Notes: generated by a model not told the origin, from the sequence alone. A DNA stretch of 64,000 bases from Taeniopygia guttata (GCF_048771995.1 NC_133026.1:59459001-59523000), one strand, 5' to 3'; counted from the stretch's first letter, positions 50,759 to 63,835 are shown. Made by a program: numbers and translations.

Positions 50759-53700
50759 AATTTCAAATTCAGCATGCTAAAATATACTACAGTTTTTACT
50801 GCAGTTATAGACTTGAGTTTTTGAATGCACAGGAAAACTGGATCTGAGGACATGTAATCAAAGTCCTCCATGAATTATGCTTGTGCATGTAAATGCAGCA
50901 TCACCCTTTAGACAGTACCAGCATAGTCACACAAAACCAAGGGACCAATTAAATGTTAATAATCTGCTTCTTTGGTTACCCCTTCTACCCAGCTTCCCAC
51001 AGCCACTCTTACAGATGTTGAAGTGCTAAATATTATCGCTGTGCTTGAGTAATGCGGCCATGGGATTCAAAGAGATTTCTCACATTGTGCATTTGAGCAG
51101 GAAAGGGCCTGGGTGGACTCCCTCTACTTTTCTTTTTCTCCCACAATGGACCTGTACAGCCTGCTCATGTCTCTGCCTGTCTTCTTGTCTCACTTTTGGG
51201 ATTGCTCATTGATTTCAGTGAATGCTTTGTTCTGATTTTCAAATTCAACTGCCAGAGGATAATTAATCTCTCAAAAATATTGTGAGGTGGAGATGGCTGT
51301 AACCCTGTCTGGAAAGAGGGTGTCAAAGAGTATCTGTAAACAGAGCATAGAACATGGGGAGTTATATTAAAAGGGGAGGCTCTGCTCAAATCTTTGTTGA
51401 TGGTTTACTTCTCTTAAGAGCTGTAGCTTATATTAGTAGATCACTGCTATCAGTTTCTAGTTTTATGCAACCATGGCTGGTTTTTCATGGTGCTGAAAAG
51501 GTTGCAAGCCACCACTATTAAAAATATATTGTCACAGCTTTAGTTTTTAAGATTTAAGAAATAATTTAGGCAATATCTGTTACACAATATTCTTATCATC
51601 TTTGACATAGATAATTGAAATATCAACATGTCTTCAGGTATGAGGGAGCTAGGATACTTTGAACAATTTTAGCATTATGTGGTTTATTTCTTATTAAATG
51701 GGAGCCTGAGACATGTATCCATCTTTTTCCATGGAAGAAATTAGATGTACATACATCTCTCATTTTAAAGAAGTGCTCATATTGTTTGTTTTACCTTTTA
51801 GTTAGATTAGGCTGATGATGTATCACCTCTTCAGTGCTTCAACTAAGTTGCTAAGCTACCTTAAATCTGCTGCTTATAAAGTCTCATCCCACAAATATGA
51901 GTGGAAAGCACCAAAACAAATGGGCCCCAAGAACACAGAGCATAAGCAGAAATTTGGAGGGGAGTGATGGCTGTGAGTGGGGAGAAAAGTAGGCTTTTCT
52001 TTTAATTTTTATAACCAATATTACATTTTTATGACATATTCAGTGAAAAATCAAAGACAGGGCATCACCTGGATAGCTTCTGGGTGAAGAGAGCAAACGA
52101 AAACATAAATAGTGATGAGAATGGAGATAATGTGCAAGAAAAGGAGAAGCCAGGAGGGGAATAGACAAGCAGATAATTGGAACAAATGGGGCAGAACTCC
52201 CTGGAGGAAGCTTCTCTCTATTCTTGACAGGCTAACCTGATCTAGGTCCACCTAAGTACGTGAAGGGAGAGATCCCTTTATCGTGGGCATTTCCAGCATG
52301 GAGAAGATTGTGAAAGAAGGGATGTGAGTGGCTACTCTCCTGGGATAACTTGAAGATTGCACATTTCTAGATTTAAGTGTAGAAAAGATAGGTTATGGGG
52401 AGATGTTGTTTTCCCACATCAGTCTTTATATAATTTTTCTGCAGTTCTGTTCTTTAATGGTTAGGTGTGCATACCTGGTCTATGTCAGGAGTTAGTGAAT
52501 ACTGTATTACTAACAGCGATGCCTGAGGATCAGTAACTAAATAAAAAATCTTTTTGAATTCTGGCTTGCATTATGTCTTGACAGGAAAGCAAATGTCACC
52601 CTTTCAGCAGCAAACGATTTAATTTCAAGCATTGTGCTGATAAATGATGTATTGCAAATTGATATATGTAGGATTTCTTGTGCCACAAGTTATTGTGTTT
52701 GTCTTGGTGTTTTATGTTTCAGCTTTATGAAGAAATCTAGCTGAAGAAGGGCCCAGAAAAAAATTGACTGAGGCTATAGGTCTTTGAGACTGAGATATTG
52801 ACTGAGATATAGACTGAGATATAGGTCTTCATAACCATAGGTCTACAGCAATCCAAATGTGAAAGTAAAATCACACTTCATCCTGATGCTGAGATTTTAA
52901 ATACAGATAGTTGTGCTTCTACATGCATTCTGTCATCATGTACCTCTTTATTAGGTGGTTCACTTTTCAACTAGCTAACACACTGAAGATGAAAATATTT
53001 TGAGACTTCATAGAAAATAGACTTTTGCATCAGATGCAGATCCCTCCAAAACCTGACTGGTAGTCAACTGGAAATGCTCTTTCAAACAATTTCCTTACAA
53101 ATATTACTCTCAGGTGCGGTGACAGACTTTCCTATGGCATTTAAAATCCATTTGTGTTTTAGGCTTTGCTCAGCATACTTATTTTCCAAACCTCAGTTGC
53201 AATGCTTGAAGATGTAACAGCAAAACAACTTTTGTCCTGTCCCTTCATGTTACTTTGGCATTATTTTCTTCTTTATTCTCAAGGGTTTTTCCTGACACAC
53301 TGCACACAAGCAGACTTTGAGCTCATGCCCAATAAGTCCAGGGATATCCCTGTGCTTCTAAGGCTCCTGGGCCATGTGAACTTCTAGGATATTTATTGAT
53401 GCTTTTGTGTCATTGCCACTGTATGAGCTCTATTTCTTACAGGTTCTGAATCTGTCTCCTGCAGATTTCCTATATCTGTTCTAATTACTGAGATTTCTTT
53501 TTCTGCCCAATATCTTAATTCTTGATTATGACAGGGCTGCTGCAATCAACTCCATCATCTTTTCCTTCTCAATAATAAGATTACTAAGAAGTCTGTTACC
53601 TGAAAAAAACTATTTTATTTAGGACAGTTTATTACGGGATTTGTGACTTTGGGTCATGTTGGTTTTGGTCCTTATCTTGCCTCCATACCTTAAAAGTTAT

Positions 53701-54059
53701 AAGAATCTTATTAGAGAGTATAATGAAACCTTGCCACACATCTTGGAAATGGACAGCTAAGGCATAGAAAAGTAGCAAGGCAAAGGGGACCAAGGAGAGA
53801 GAACCAAGAGGAAATAAATATTCTTTTTCTTCCCTTCCTGTTCATATTTTGCCACACATACAAAGCAGAACAAGCTTGTGCCACAGAAGGAGCAAGAGTA
53901 AATCTGAATCTGAAAAATAAAATTTATCACTTTAGCTGCAAGAATTCTGTAAGATTGCTAGTACAGTTCTGAAAGTTTTGCTAATTGAAAATCAGTACTG
54001 AAATATTATTCTGTGAAGCTAAAGAAGAGAAGCAAATCTCTGGTAGCTTGTCTGCTTTC
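43658..54059. other. Intergenic upstream of MC4R, no gene seen
   Basis: About 10.4 kb of AT-rich sequence with a (TA)n microsatellite (49555-49584), a (GTAT)n-like patch (about 48803-48824), a poly-T tract (50735-50758) and a short ACTGAGATAT tandem (about 52786-52825). Open frames of up to 124 codons (45927-46301, +) show no recognisable feature. Distal regulatory elements of MC4R may lie here but cannot be identified from one sequence. Confidence 0.5.
49555..49584. repeat. (TA)n microsatellite, 15 units
   Basis: Uninterrupted alternating TA over 30 bp, in an AT-rich setting. Confidence 0.95.
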
Positions 54060-54684
54060 CTGTAGCTACTGGTAACTTGTGCTGCATCTGAACCCGCTGT
54101 GCCGTGCCGTGTGATGTTTCACAGAGGCTCAGAATCAGCAGCCCCTCCACTTTCTGCAGTCCTGAGCCCCATTGGCTGGAAAGAAAAGCAGAGGCGGAGA
54201 GTGCCCTGAATATTTTCCTCTCCACACACGGTGAAACAGGCAGCCAGCATGCACTGCCTGACAGTGAGAGTGGTGCTTACAGTTTGAAAATAGTTCCTGC
54301 TCTGCAGCAGTCACTTGGGCATCTTATGGTCACATCTCTTTAATGGAAAGCACCAAAAAAGCCTTGCAGTATTCCAGTGAACTAAAGAGGAGCTGACCAT
54401 GGGAGAATCTGATGCAAATATAGAGACTGTTGGGACTCTGTGACATAGATCACCAAGGTAAATGCAATGATGATCAGAAACTCTGTCTGTAAGGGTGTAA
54501 ACCAGTTCTTCTGAGTCTGAAATCTTATTTTTTCACAGTAGTCGAAGTGTTCTGAACTGCTGCCTGCCTCGGTCCTAGCTTCTTTTTTTTTCTTCTCTAA
54601 GCTGAAAAGCCAAAGAAGGTTTTCAAAGGAATACAAAAGGAACAGAAGTTTTAAAAGCAGGAAGCTGAAAGGCATCTCCATAAG
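54060..54684 (+). promoter_or_regulatory. Candidate MC4R promoter and 5'UTR
   Basis: Base composition rises in GC from about 54080 to 54260. The patch has an inverted CCAAT box (ATTGG at about 54170-54174, in CCCCATTGGCTGG) and no convincing TATA box. The coding start is about 430-600 nt downstream, which fits a long unspliced leader of the kind known for mammalian MC4R. The leader has several upstream ATGs with short frames: 54326-54343, 54342-54395, 54399-54443 and others near 54468. A pyrimidine-rich tract ending in AG at 54601 could act as a splice acceptor. The transcription start is not visible directly. Confidence 0.4.
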
Positions 54685-55680
54685 ATGAATTTCACCCAGC
54701 ATCGTGGGACACTCCAGCCTCTCCATTTCTGGAACCACAGTTACAGACTGCACGGAGGAGCCAGCGAGCGCACTGTGAAGGGCCACTCCTCAGGAGGCTG
54801 CTACGAGCAACTTTTTGTATCCCCTGAAGTGTTTGTGACTCTGGGCATCATCAGCTTGCTGGAGAACGTCTTGGTCATTGTGGCGATAGCCAAGAACAAG
54901 AACCTCCATTCACCCATGTACTTCTTCATCTGTAGCCTGGCAGTGGCTGACATGCTAGTGAGTGTATCTAATGGATCAGAAACCATTGTCATCACCCTCC
55001 TAAACAACACAGACACAGATGCACAGAGCTTTACCATAAACATTGATAATGTCATCGATTCAGTCATTTGCAGTTCCTTGCTTGCATCAATTTGCAGTCT
55101 TCTCTCAATAGCAGTGGACAGGTACTTTACTATCTTTTATGCCCTCCAGTACCATAATATCATGACAGTGAAGCGTGTAGGGGTTATCATCACATGCATC
55201 TGGGCTGCTTGCACAGTCTCAGGCATTTTGTTCATCATTTACTCTGACAGCAGTGTTGTCATCATCTGCCTAATCAGCATGTTCTTCACTATGCTCATTC
55301 TCATGGCATCCCTCTATGTCCACATGTTTATGATGGCTCGTATGCACATAAAAAAGATTGCTGTTCTTCCAGGGACTGGCCCTGTTCGCCAAGGGGCCAA
55401 CATGAAAGGGGCCATCACTCTCACCATCCTGATTGGAGTTTTTGTTGTGTGCTGGGCTCCATTTTTCCTACACCTGATTTTCTACATCTCTTGCCCCTAC
55501 AACCCTTACTGTGTGTGCTTCATGTCCCACTTTAATTTCTACCTCATCCTCATCATGTGCAATTCCATCATTGATCCACTTATCTATGCATTCCGGAGTC
55601 AGGAGCTTAGGAAAACATTCAAGGAGATTATATGCTGCTGTAGCCTCAGAGGGCTTTGTGATTTCCCTGGAAAATATTAA
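54685..55680 (+). CDS. MC4R: Melanocortin-4 receptor
   Basis: This is a complete 331-residue class A G-protein-coupled receptor in one exon, as is usual for melanocortin receptors (human MC4R has 332). It binds alpha-MSH and related peptides, with AgRP as inverse agonist, couples mainly to Gs and acts at the neuronal membrane and cilium in hypothalamic energy balance. Visible features: N-glycosylation sites at Asn2 and Asn17; seven hydrophobic segments from about residues 44 to 303; Asn61 and Asp89 in TM1 and TM2; and the PMY motif at 77-79. The ligand/calcium-site acidic residues are Glu99, Asp121 and Asp125, and DRY is at 145-147. TM6 has CWAP at 256-259 followed by Phe260, Phe261 and His263. 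DPLIY is at 297-301, with extracellular-loop cysteines 270, 276 and 278 and a probable palmitoylation cluster Cys317-319. An in-frame TAA at 54652 and no earlier in-frame ATG fix the start; the context AAGATGA is adequate. It appears fully intact. Confidence 0.98.
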   Translation: MNFTQHRGTLQPLHFWNHSYRLHGGASERTVKGHSSGGCYEQLFVSPEVFVTLGIISLLENVLVIVAIAKNKNLHSPMYFFICSLAVADMLVSVSNGSETIVITLLNNTDTDAQSFTINIDNVIDSVICSSLLASICSLLSIAVDRYFTIFYALQYHNIMTVKRVGVIITCIWAACTVSGILFIIYSDSSVVIICLISMFFTMLILMASLYVHMFMMARMHIKKIAVLPGTGPVRQGANMKGAITLTILIGVFVVCWAPFFLHLIFYISCPYNPYCVCFMSHFNFYLILIMCNSIIDPLIYAFRSQELRKTFKEIICCCSLRGLCDFPGKY

Positions 55681-56010
55681 ACTGAATGGATGGATAAGTT
55701 ACTGTGTACACAACTGGCAGCATAGATTTCCTAGCCTTCGGATCCTCTTTCTCAGCAGAATTTGGTTTAAATCTTTAAGAGTGACCATCTGTTTCTGTCT
55801 CCCCCCCCCCTCCCCCCCATTCTTGTGTTCCATTCATGTGGAATTCATATTTATGTATAATGTTCATGATGTCTATAGTTTGTAATTTATTTGGCTGGAA
55901 AGATCAGTAGCACTTCATACCAGTTTGTAAATAAGCAAATAAATGTAATGATGAATGTGAAATAGTAACAAACATGAGCAGCTATATATTCCAACTGCTG
56001 ACAAAATAAA
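55681..56010 (+). terminator. MC4R 3'UTR with candidate polyadenylation signals
   Basis: After the TAA at 55678 there is a C-rich tract (about 55801-55818), then two AATAAA hexamers at 55938-55943 and 56005-56010. Either would give a short 3'UTR of roughly 280-350 nt. A longer 3'UTR cannot be excluded. Confidence 0.55.
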
Positions 56011-58752
56011 TATCTTGCCTGACTTATAGTACATACTGGCTAATACTGTTTCTTATTCTGTTGAAGTAATTATAGCTATCCACTACATTATATTCAGCTA
56101 ATAATAGAGCATATGCTTCTACATTAGTGGATTAAAGGTTCTCTGGAATTAGAAAGCAGATTTTTCAGAAAGGCTAGTGAAACCAACAAGTTGTATTTAT
56201 ACATTTTGAACTCTTCTTGTTTTGCTTCACAGCAGAAATTCTATTTTTTCTTACTTTCCTTGCCCACAAGAAGAATTTTCAAACACTTGTTACACAGCCA
56301 GTTGAATGCTTGGGCTTTGGGCTGGGTTTGTTTTCAAGATGATTGCTGTATGTCTGAGAGTACCTTTTTGGAAAATTTAAATTGCTCCCTGGAGCATCAA
56401 ATAGTCCTGGATATATCATATAGACTGGCATCCAGGCAGACTAGCTCCCTCCATTCGGCCATGAAACAGGTACAATATTAACTTTGGCAGTGCCAGCAGC
56501 AGTGCAAAAATTCACTGAGAGATTTACCTGGTGAAATAAAGAGGGAAATTCAATTGGAACATTCAGTCCTTGTTCTGAGGTGCTGTGGGGAATAAGGACT
56601 CCGTGCTCCAGATGGAAATGCATCCTTGTTGAAAACAAGCTGCCCTCTGTTGTGAAGTGCAATGGTAGCAGATGGGATCCACTGCCAGGATCTTTACCCA
56701 GGAGTCAAGGCAGGTGTTAATTTGGTCTGAGCACCTCAGCCCATACTGTAGAACATTTGGATTTTGGAGGGGCAGTGCTGTCTCATGGAATGAGTGCCTG
56801 CTGATGAGTCTGGTTACCCACTCTCAGCATCTGGCAGCTGCTTGAATTCAATTCACCTTTGCAGGCATCTGCTTGATGTGTTCTCAGTTTCACCCTAAAA
56901 TTCCACTCTCTTCACAGGTTGTTTAAGGACCTCGGATCCCTGGTATTAGTCCTTTTGGAGGTGTTAAAAGCATAAATGTGACTACACAGGATTCTGTGAA
57001 GATGTCACTTAGTATCTTGATATTTTGATGATATCAGCTTCTATATAAGGAGAAAAAAGAGTAATTTATCTATTCCCAGAAAGTATAAAACACAGTGAAA
57101 CTTGTAGAAGGTCTGGAGAGTTCTGATTTAAGAACTCAAAATTAAAAGTAAAAAACAACTCCGGTTTTAATGCTGAATGCTTGCTTTTTACCGAGATGAA
57201 CAGTGAATGAATTGAAAGCAGGATGGTCAGTCCTATTTATTTTCTTGGAAACATTGTTCTCTTCAGCTGATAGTTTTTTTCATCAAATTAAAACATAAAA
57301 TGAAAAGCTATTTAAAGAGAGCAACAGTTGCTATATCGGATTCTCCAGACAGAAGCTGATATTTCATTGTGGGTAACTTTTCAAGATATCACAAAACTAC
57401 AATATTTGCCCCTCTGTTAAAGAGCATGAAAGACTTAGGGTGAGTCTTAGTGTTTTTAATTTCAACTATTTATAGGAAGAGCAAGAAAATAATTTGCTTT
57501 TGTGCATTGAAGTCCCTTGGTAGACCAACAGTACCAACATCAGGTTTCCTACAACCTACTCTTGTGCTTGGGCCAATCCATGGACCTTGCTGCTTGCAAG
57601 GATTGCCTTTTCTGCATTGCTTCCATGGATTGCCTTTTCTCAGCTTTAACAAATGATATTTCCACATCCGTCACAGTGTGAAGGGTATTGAAATATAGCT
57701 ACTACATTAATTCTACTATTTTCTTCTGAAAGAAACTATAAATATTTCAATAATATCTGGTTCCACTCGGTATAGAATAAAAAATGCCAAAGGAGGGAGA
57801 TAAAGCCCAAGCAGAGAAGGAAACGAATGTATTTAAATTAATATTCTATCTAAAAATCCAGTGAGCTTTGCTAAAGAACTTTCCTTCTCCCACAAGACAC
57901 AATACAAAAATGCTCAGGTAGTAATGAAAGAAAGTATTGATGCCAGTTTAAACAAGGCATAAATCCTACTTGATCTTTGCTTTGCCTCACTTTCTATAGC
58001 TGTTTTAGGACTGTAAATTATGACACTGGGGGCTTCAGCTTTTCCTTTTGTAGTCCATGGCTGCTGAGAGGGCCCCAACGAAAGTGACCAAAGAACAAAA
58101 TACTACCTTAGGTGCTCTGAACATTACCTTGAAAGTCTCTATTTCTTCCCTTCATATGTACAAGAAGCAGATACTTCTGAATTCTGAAGAGGCTGTATTT
58201 AAAAAAAAACCCAGTGTGTACCTCTTTTATGCTTATTTGGACTAAGACTAGTCAAGACAGTTGTGACACCATTAGGCTCTAAATTTCATTTATAAATATA
58301 ATTTTTAAAACTAGCTTATTCCAGAGCTTTAGCAGCTCTGAGCTGTTTAGCAGCACTTCTCTCTTTATTTCATAATGATAAATGTATATAGATTTTTTAA
58401 TGGAGTTTCTAATTAAAGAGAACTTTTTCATTTCATGGTATCATTTTGGAGTGCAATTCATTGAAACTGTTGGAACATCTGCTACATATATTATTTTCCT
58501 ATTCCAAAATAGTCTGTTTCTTCTGAGTAGCTGAATCAGTTTGCCAGAACCGTAGGAATTATTGTTGCAAAAGATAAATTAATTAATCTAGTTTATTGGA
58601 GACTGGGAGGAGTGGAGGATTATTTTCCACAGTCAATTTTCTGGAGCTTTGTTCTTTTATTTGAAAATACTCCAAGAAAATGTGATTTCTTTCTTTAAAT
58701 GACTAGGACTGTAATTGCTTTAGCACTTAGCATTTTGGTCATGTTAGGTAAC
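56011..58752. other. Intergenic downstream of MC4R, no gene seen
   Basis: AT-rich sequence with a small tandem duplication (GGATTGCCTTTTCT, about 57600-57645). No supportable coding frame. Confidence 0.5.
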
Positions 58753-59798
58753 TGTAGTGGACTGACCCTGGCTGGATGCCAGGCACCCACCAAAACTGTT
58801 CTTTCATTTTCCTCTGCAGCTGGACATGGGAGAGAAAATATAATGAAGGATTAATGAGTTGAGATAAGAACCAGGAGAGATCACTCGTGAATGATCTGTT
58901 CATGAGCAAACAGACTCGAATTAGAGATATTAATTGAATTTGTTACCAACAAAATCAGAGCAGGATGACAAGTAAAATATGACTTTAAAAACATCTTCCC
59001 TCCACCCCTCCCTTTCTCACTCCCTCCCAGCTCTACCTTCTCCCCCCAGTGCCACAGGGAGACAGGGAATGGGGTTTATGGTAAGTTCATCACACATTGT
59101 TCCTTCCACTTCTCAAGGAGAGGAGTCCTTCCCCTGCTGCACTGTGGGGTCCCCCCCACAGGAGGCAGCTCTCCATGAACTTCTCCAATGTGAGTCCATC
59201 CCACGGACAACGGTTCTTCACTAACTGCTCCAGCATGGGTCACTATTCCACAGGGACAAGTCCTTCAGGCCCAGCCTGCTCCAGCATGAGTCCCCCAAGG
59301 GACCACAAGTGCTACCAGGGAACCTGCTCCAGTGTGGACTCCTCTCTCCACAGGTCTGCAGGTCCCAGCAGGAGCCTGATCCAGCATGGGTTTCCCACGG
59401 GTTCAGAGCCCTCTTTTGGGCATCCCCCTGCTCTGGTGTGGGTCTCTTCCATGGGCTGCAGGTGGATCTTTGCACTCCCATGGACCTCCATGGGCTGTAG
59501 GGAAATCTGAGATCCAGTGCATGGAGCACCTCCTGTCCCTCCTTCTCCACTGACCTTGGCGTTTGCAGAGCTCTTCATCACACTTGTTCTCACTTCTGTC
59601 TTCTCTGGCTGCAATTAGATCCACATAGTAACTTTTTTCTTCTTGAATATGTTATCTCAGCGGAGTTGCCATTGTTTCTAACTAGCCCAGCCTTGGACAG
59701 CAGCAGATCTGTCCTGGAGGCAGCTGGCATTGGCTCTGCCAGACCTGGAGGAAGCTTCTGGCAGCTTCTACAGAAGCAGTTGATGCAAACCCAATACA
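58753..59798 (+). repeat. Solitary LTR, family B (near full length)
   Basis: It runs from TGTAGTGGACTGACCCTGGC to AAACCCAATACA, a 1046-bp TG...CA unit. The middle is built of repeated blocks of about 40-50 bp around 'CTCCAGCATGGGTC.CCA', 'CC..GGG' and 'CCATGGGCTGCAGG' (59090-59520), which keep several chance frames open on both strands. The end carries 'TATGTTATCTCAG' and 'GGAAGCTTCTGGCAGCTTCTACAGAAGC'. It shares ordered landmarks with 3627-4346 and 60960-61252. I recognise it from memory as a common avian ERV LTR. The open frames here (up to 137 codons) are not genes. Confidence 0.8.
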
Positions 59799-60884
59799 GC
59801 AGCAATGGCATGTTCTTCTGCAGCAAACCTTTTCCTGAGCTAGAATTTGATGGTAGTGTTCTCCACATTTTCCTAACAAACTAGTTAAATTTTACACAAA
59901 AAGCTTTTGAAGGAAATGTCTTTCTTCTTCAAGAGGGACATTTCTTTAGCTTTGGTTTTAGAACAAAGCAAAAGACTTCAAAAAGCACTTAGAGGATGTA
60001 GCTGGTCTCAGTACAGCAGATTTTGAATGATGACCCAAAATGTCTTTTACATCTGAAATATGCTATCATCTGGAAGCAAGGATAAATGCTTTAATAGAGT
60101 CACATTATTAAACATGCACTAATGCCTTCAGTTATGCCTTTAAGACATGTGTGGTACATATCTTATTGATGTAATGGTAAAATTACTCATTTGCTGTTAA
60201 ACTGATCCTGTTATACAGTGTGTTTACTGGGGCCTCCTTCATCCTTAAACCTAGTTCTGGTGAAGAATTTTGATGTTATTTTCAATACACTGTATTGCTT
60301 ATAGGCTTGCATAAGAATTGCAGTCCCAATCCCACTGGAAGGATCTCTACAAAAATGTGCCCTTGGACATGAAATCTTCATTGTTCATCCAGAAATTGCC
60401 TTAGATTTTAAGTTAATATTCTGATCCCTTTCATCATAGCTCAAGTATCATAAAGTTTTCCCTTTGGATAAAATACTTTTCTCACCAAAAAAAAAAAAGA
60501 CGTCACATGTCATAGGAGCCCTTGACTACTACTACAGATTGTAGGTCATTGTCATATATGCTAGGTTATGAATTGACCCTTCTTGTCTTTTTTCCCTTTT
60601 TTCCCCATAATGGTTCTTTTTTCCTAGACATTTTCCATTTTTTTGTTCACTTTGTGCATTTACAAAGAAATTTTCAAATCACCCCTTCAAGTTTCTAATG
60701 TATAAGTATTAATCTGTTCTTCTTTTACTTCTTTTTCTCCCTTGCAAATACTGTTAATTTGTTTCAGTTATTAGCCTTCATGCTTGGTCTATTTCTGGAT
60801 TTGTGTATTTCCACACTGCCATCAGATTTTTCCAAGTCATACCCTGTCTGTACGGTGGGGCTGACTTTGCTCAACATCAATACC
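59799..60884. other. Intergenic, no gene seen
   Basis: AT-rich sequence with a short A run at about 60486-60499. No recognised feature. Confidence 0.5.
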
Positions 60885-61252
60885 TCACCCATTTGCTTGC
60901 TCATGCCCCATGAGTGGGATGAGGGCAGAAAACAGGAAGAACAGGAATAAGAAATCTCATGGGTCTGGATGAAAACAGGATTATCATTTACCAATTACAG
61001 TCACAGGCAAAACAGACTTGATTTGGGAATAAGTTAATTTATGAAAAATTAAAATATTTCCTTAGTGATTCAGCTAGTGGGGAAAAAAATACAAACACCA
61101 AAATTACACCATTCTTCCTCAGTCCTTCTCAGCTACAACCTCACTCCTTCACTTCCAACTTCTCCACCTCCCCCTGGAGCAGTGCAGGGGGATGGAGAAT
61201 GGGGGGCTGCAGCCAGACCTCACCAGCCCCTCTCTGCCACTTTTGCCCCCTG
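60885..61252 (+). repeat. LTR fragment, family B with family A-like left part
   Basis: From about 60990 on, 'CCAATTACAGTCACAGGCAAAACAGACTTGATTTGGG' and later 'GCAGTGCAGGGGGATGGAGAATGGGG' follow the family B order of 58753-59798. The left part (about 60900-60970: 'GAGTGGGATGAGGGCAGAAAACAGGAAG', 'CTCATGGGTCTGGATGAAAACAG') looks more like family A in reverse orientation (compare 12240-12330). It is either a recombinant or a third related family. Both ends are ragged. Confidence 0.55.
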
Positions 61253-63835
61253 AGATGAACTAATTGGCACAAATGCTCCCTTCTGAAGCTCTTTTCTTCT
61301 GAAGAGCTGACACTGTAGAGTTTTGAAATCTTCTCAATGAATGTCTTTGAACATTGTACTGTTGAACCCTATCTTAATTCTATTATCTCCACCCTCAAAA
61401 CTATCCACCTTTCCTAACAGATGCTCGTCCTTTATGTGGAAATGGCAACCAGACTTGTACCACCAGGCTGTGTCCCTGGCACATCCCTCTGGACACAGCC
61501 CTGCAGGACTGGCAGATGAGGCTGCAGCCCCCCTGTAAGCAGGAGCTCCATTGTAAATCTTGCTTATGTTGTGCCACGCATGGATGAAAAGTCATTCACA
61601 TAGTCTTCCAGGTAGCCAAAAGAAAACAAAAAATCATGTGGGTGTGCAATTTTCTGGACTTAAATATATTTGAAACAAACATGCAATAGCTTTAGTCTTT
61701 GTAAAATGCAGTGGGTGACTAAAGAAACAGAAGTCCAAATACATTTGGAACCACTACCAGCCGAGCATAAACAAAACACTTCATTCCTGCAATAATCTGC
61801 AGCAATCATTTTGGAGTGCAGAGGAATTAAAACATATTATGAACATAATATTTGCTATACAAATATCTTCTCTTGCCACAACATCTCTGTGAAATTCTGA
61901 GATTTCTTCTCATGGAAGGTCAGGTCATAGAAAGTTCAACAAACACCCTTCAAGTACATCATAAAAAACACTCAGTGAGGTTTCTAAAGCTGTATTCATG
62001 ACTGCCTGAAAGCTGATTGATGAAAAAAATGGTCAAACTTTTTTTTTTTTTTTTTTTTTATTGTGGGAGAAACAAAAGAAGATGTCTGAATTAAAAAAAA
62101 TTAAAACATTAAATTGTTACCATTGAGGTAATCACTTTTCATACTCTCCTAATTTAGCCTTTCCAATTGAGACTGAAAGCTTTCTGGAAAATAAGAACTA
62201 TGCAGATATCTCTCCAGAGATTTAACTGCCTGTGCACTAACCTGCCAAGTTCTGATTGACTCGAGGGTTTTTACAAAAGGCATTGAAAGTCATCTTACAG
62301 TGTACACTATACATTACCACTGATGCTTCAAATTATCTGAATACACAAGTAACCACAGTAAGACAGGAAAAAATCCTGTCTGTGCATGAAGACAAATGCA
62401 AATAATGCATGTTGGATAAAAACAAATCTTTACTTATTATCCTAAAGTTTTTCCTGGGGAGATGAGGTGAATGTAGTTGCTTTCCTATTGTTATTATCTT
62501 CAGCTTTACCCAAGGAAATTCAGAGCTCAAAATAATACAGACAAACCTAATTACCCCTCTGAGGCAAGGACTGTGTTTCTCTGTAAGAACTGTCTCCAGG
62601 TCGAATAGGATGCTATTCTATGCAATAGAAATTCTCCTTATTTGTGTACAGTACCAGTGTACACCAGTACCATTCAGTTTGGGACTATTCATCACCAAAT
62701 ATCTGCCCAAGGCAAAGGACTGAGATAGTCTTCTGAGGAGTCAGCTGAAGATGACCCATTTTTATTTTTTTTTTAACTGCATTCAGACTTGAAAATCTGT
62801 TGTCATATCAGGAATGCAATACCCAACATTTGGGCATTTCAAGGGAGATTAAACTATGGATTTGGACTGTAAATTCTGTTCTGGCCCAGCATGGAGAATC
62901 CATGTCTGTTAAGCATTCTTTCAGGAAATCCTGTGTTTCTCACTGTGTTAGAGGAACCAGGTGACCCCAGCTGTTTTCTTCAAAAAAGCAAGGGATAGCT
63001 TGTCTGGCTAAGGAGAATGGGGCATTGGTAAAAACTCAGAGGTAAAATCTGAGCAAACTTGTTCAGGTTATTTTCTAAAGATGGTTTAATGCCTTTGAAG
63101 GGGCCATGTTTCACATATATTTTTGTACCAACTTCAGAACTACTTTCCCAGTAACAGCTTTGTCAGTAATAAGACCTGTACTAAAATGAAAGGAATATGA
63201 ACTTTATACACCCTGTGCATATCATAAAATACATGTATTAGATATTAATATTAGATATTACCTAAGATTTTAGAAGGCCTTACCTACTTCTGAATAGCAG
63301 TCATAGAGAACTAAATATCTCTGATTTTGGATGCCACAAAGTTAAGACCCTTTGTGTATCCAAATATCCTGAATGCTCAAATATCTTTTGAATATTCAAA
63401 TATTGTGGTCACTTTGTGAAACCTCAGTCACTTCTGCCACATGCAGTGCCCTAGTTATCAAACACAGAATTATAAATAGGGCACCATCTGACCCATTCCC
63501 AGCTTTGAAGATTCTTTTGATCTCAACTGTTTTAGTTCTGAAAGAAATGTTATGATGGTCTGCATAGAATCAAAATGTTCATGATGCTTTACATCACATA
63601 ATGTGGCTGTATGTATATATTGAAAAATACTACCTTGGACACTAATGGGATGAAGAGTTCATTTCTCCCTTCAAATAATTGTAATTTTTTGATTTGTCTG
63701 TGGGAGTAAAATCAATGAAGTGAATAAGGTGCTGTCTTGTTAAGTGAAATTTAGATAGAAAGAGGCTTTTTGAGGCAGAGTGTAGGATGCTATTTTATTT
63801 TTAATGAGCCAAATTAGATTTTCTGATGAAAGCTA
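61253..63835. other. Intergenic, no gene seen
   Basis: AT-rich sequence with a poly-T tract (62039-62059). No supportable coding frame or recognised repeat. Confidence 0.5.

Noticed and set aside
54382..54786. 134-codon frame on the - strand overlapping the MC4R start
   Set aside because: Antisense shadow of the MC4R leader and N-terminus.
59097..59510. 137-codon open frame and overlapping frames on both strands
   Set aside because: They lie within repeated blocks of a family B LTR; the open frames follow from its GC-rich tandem structure.
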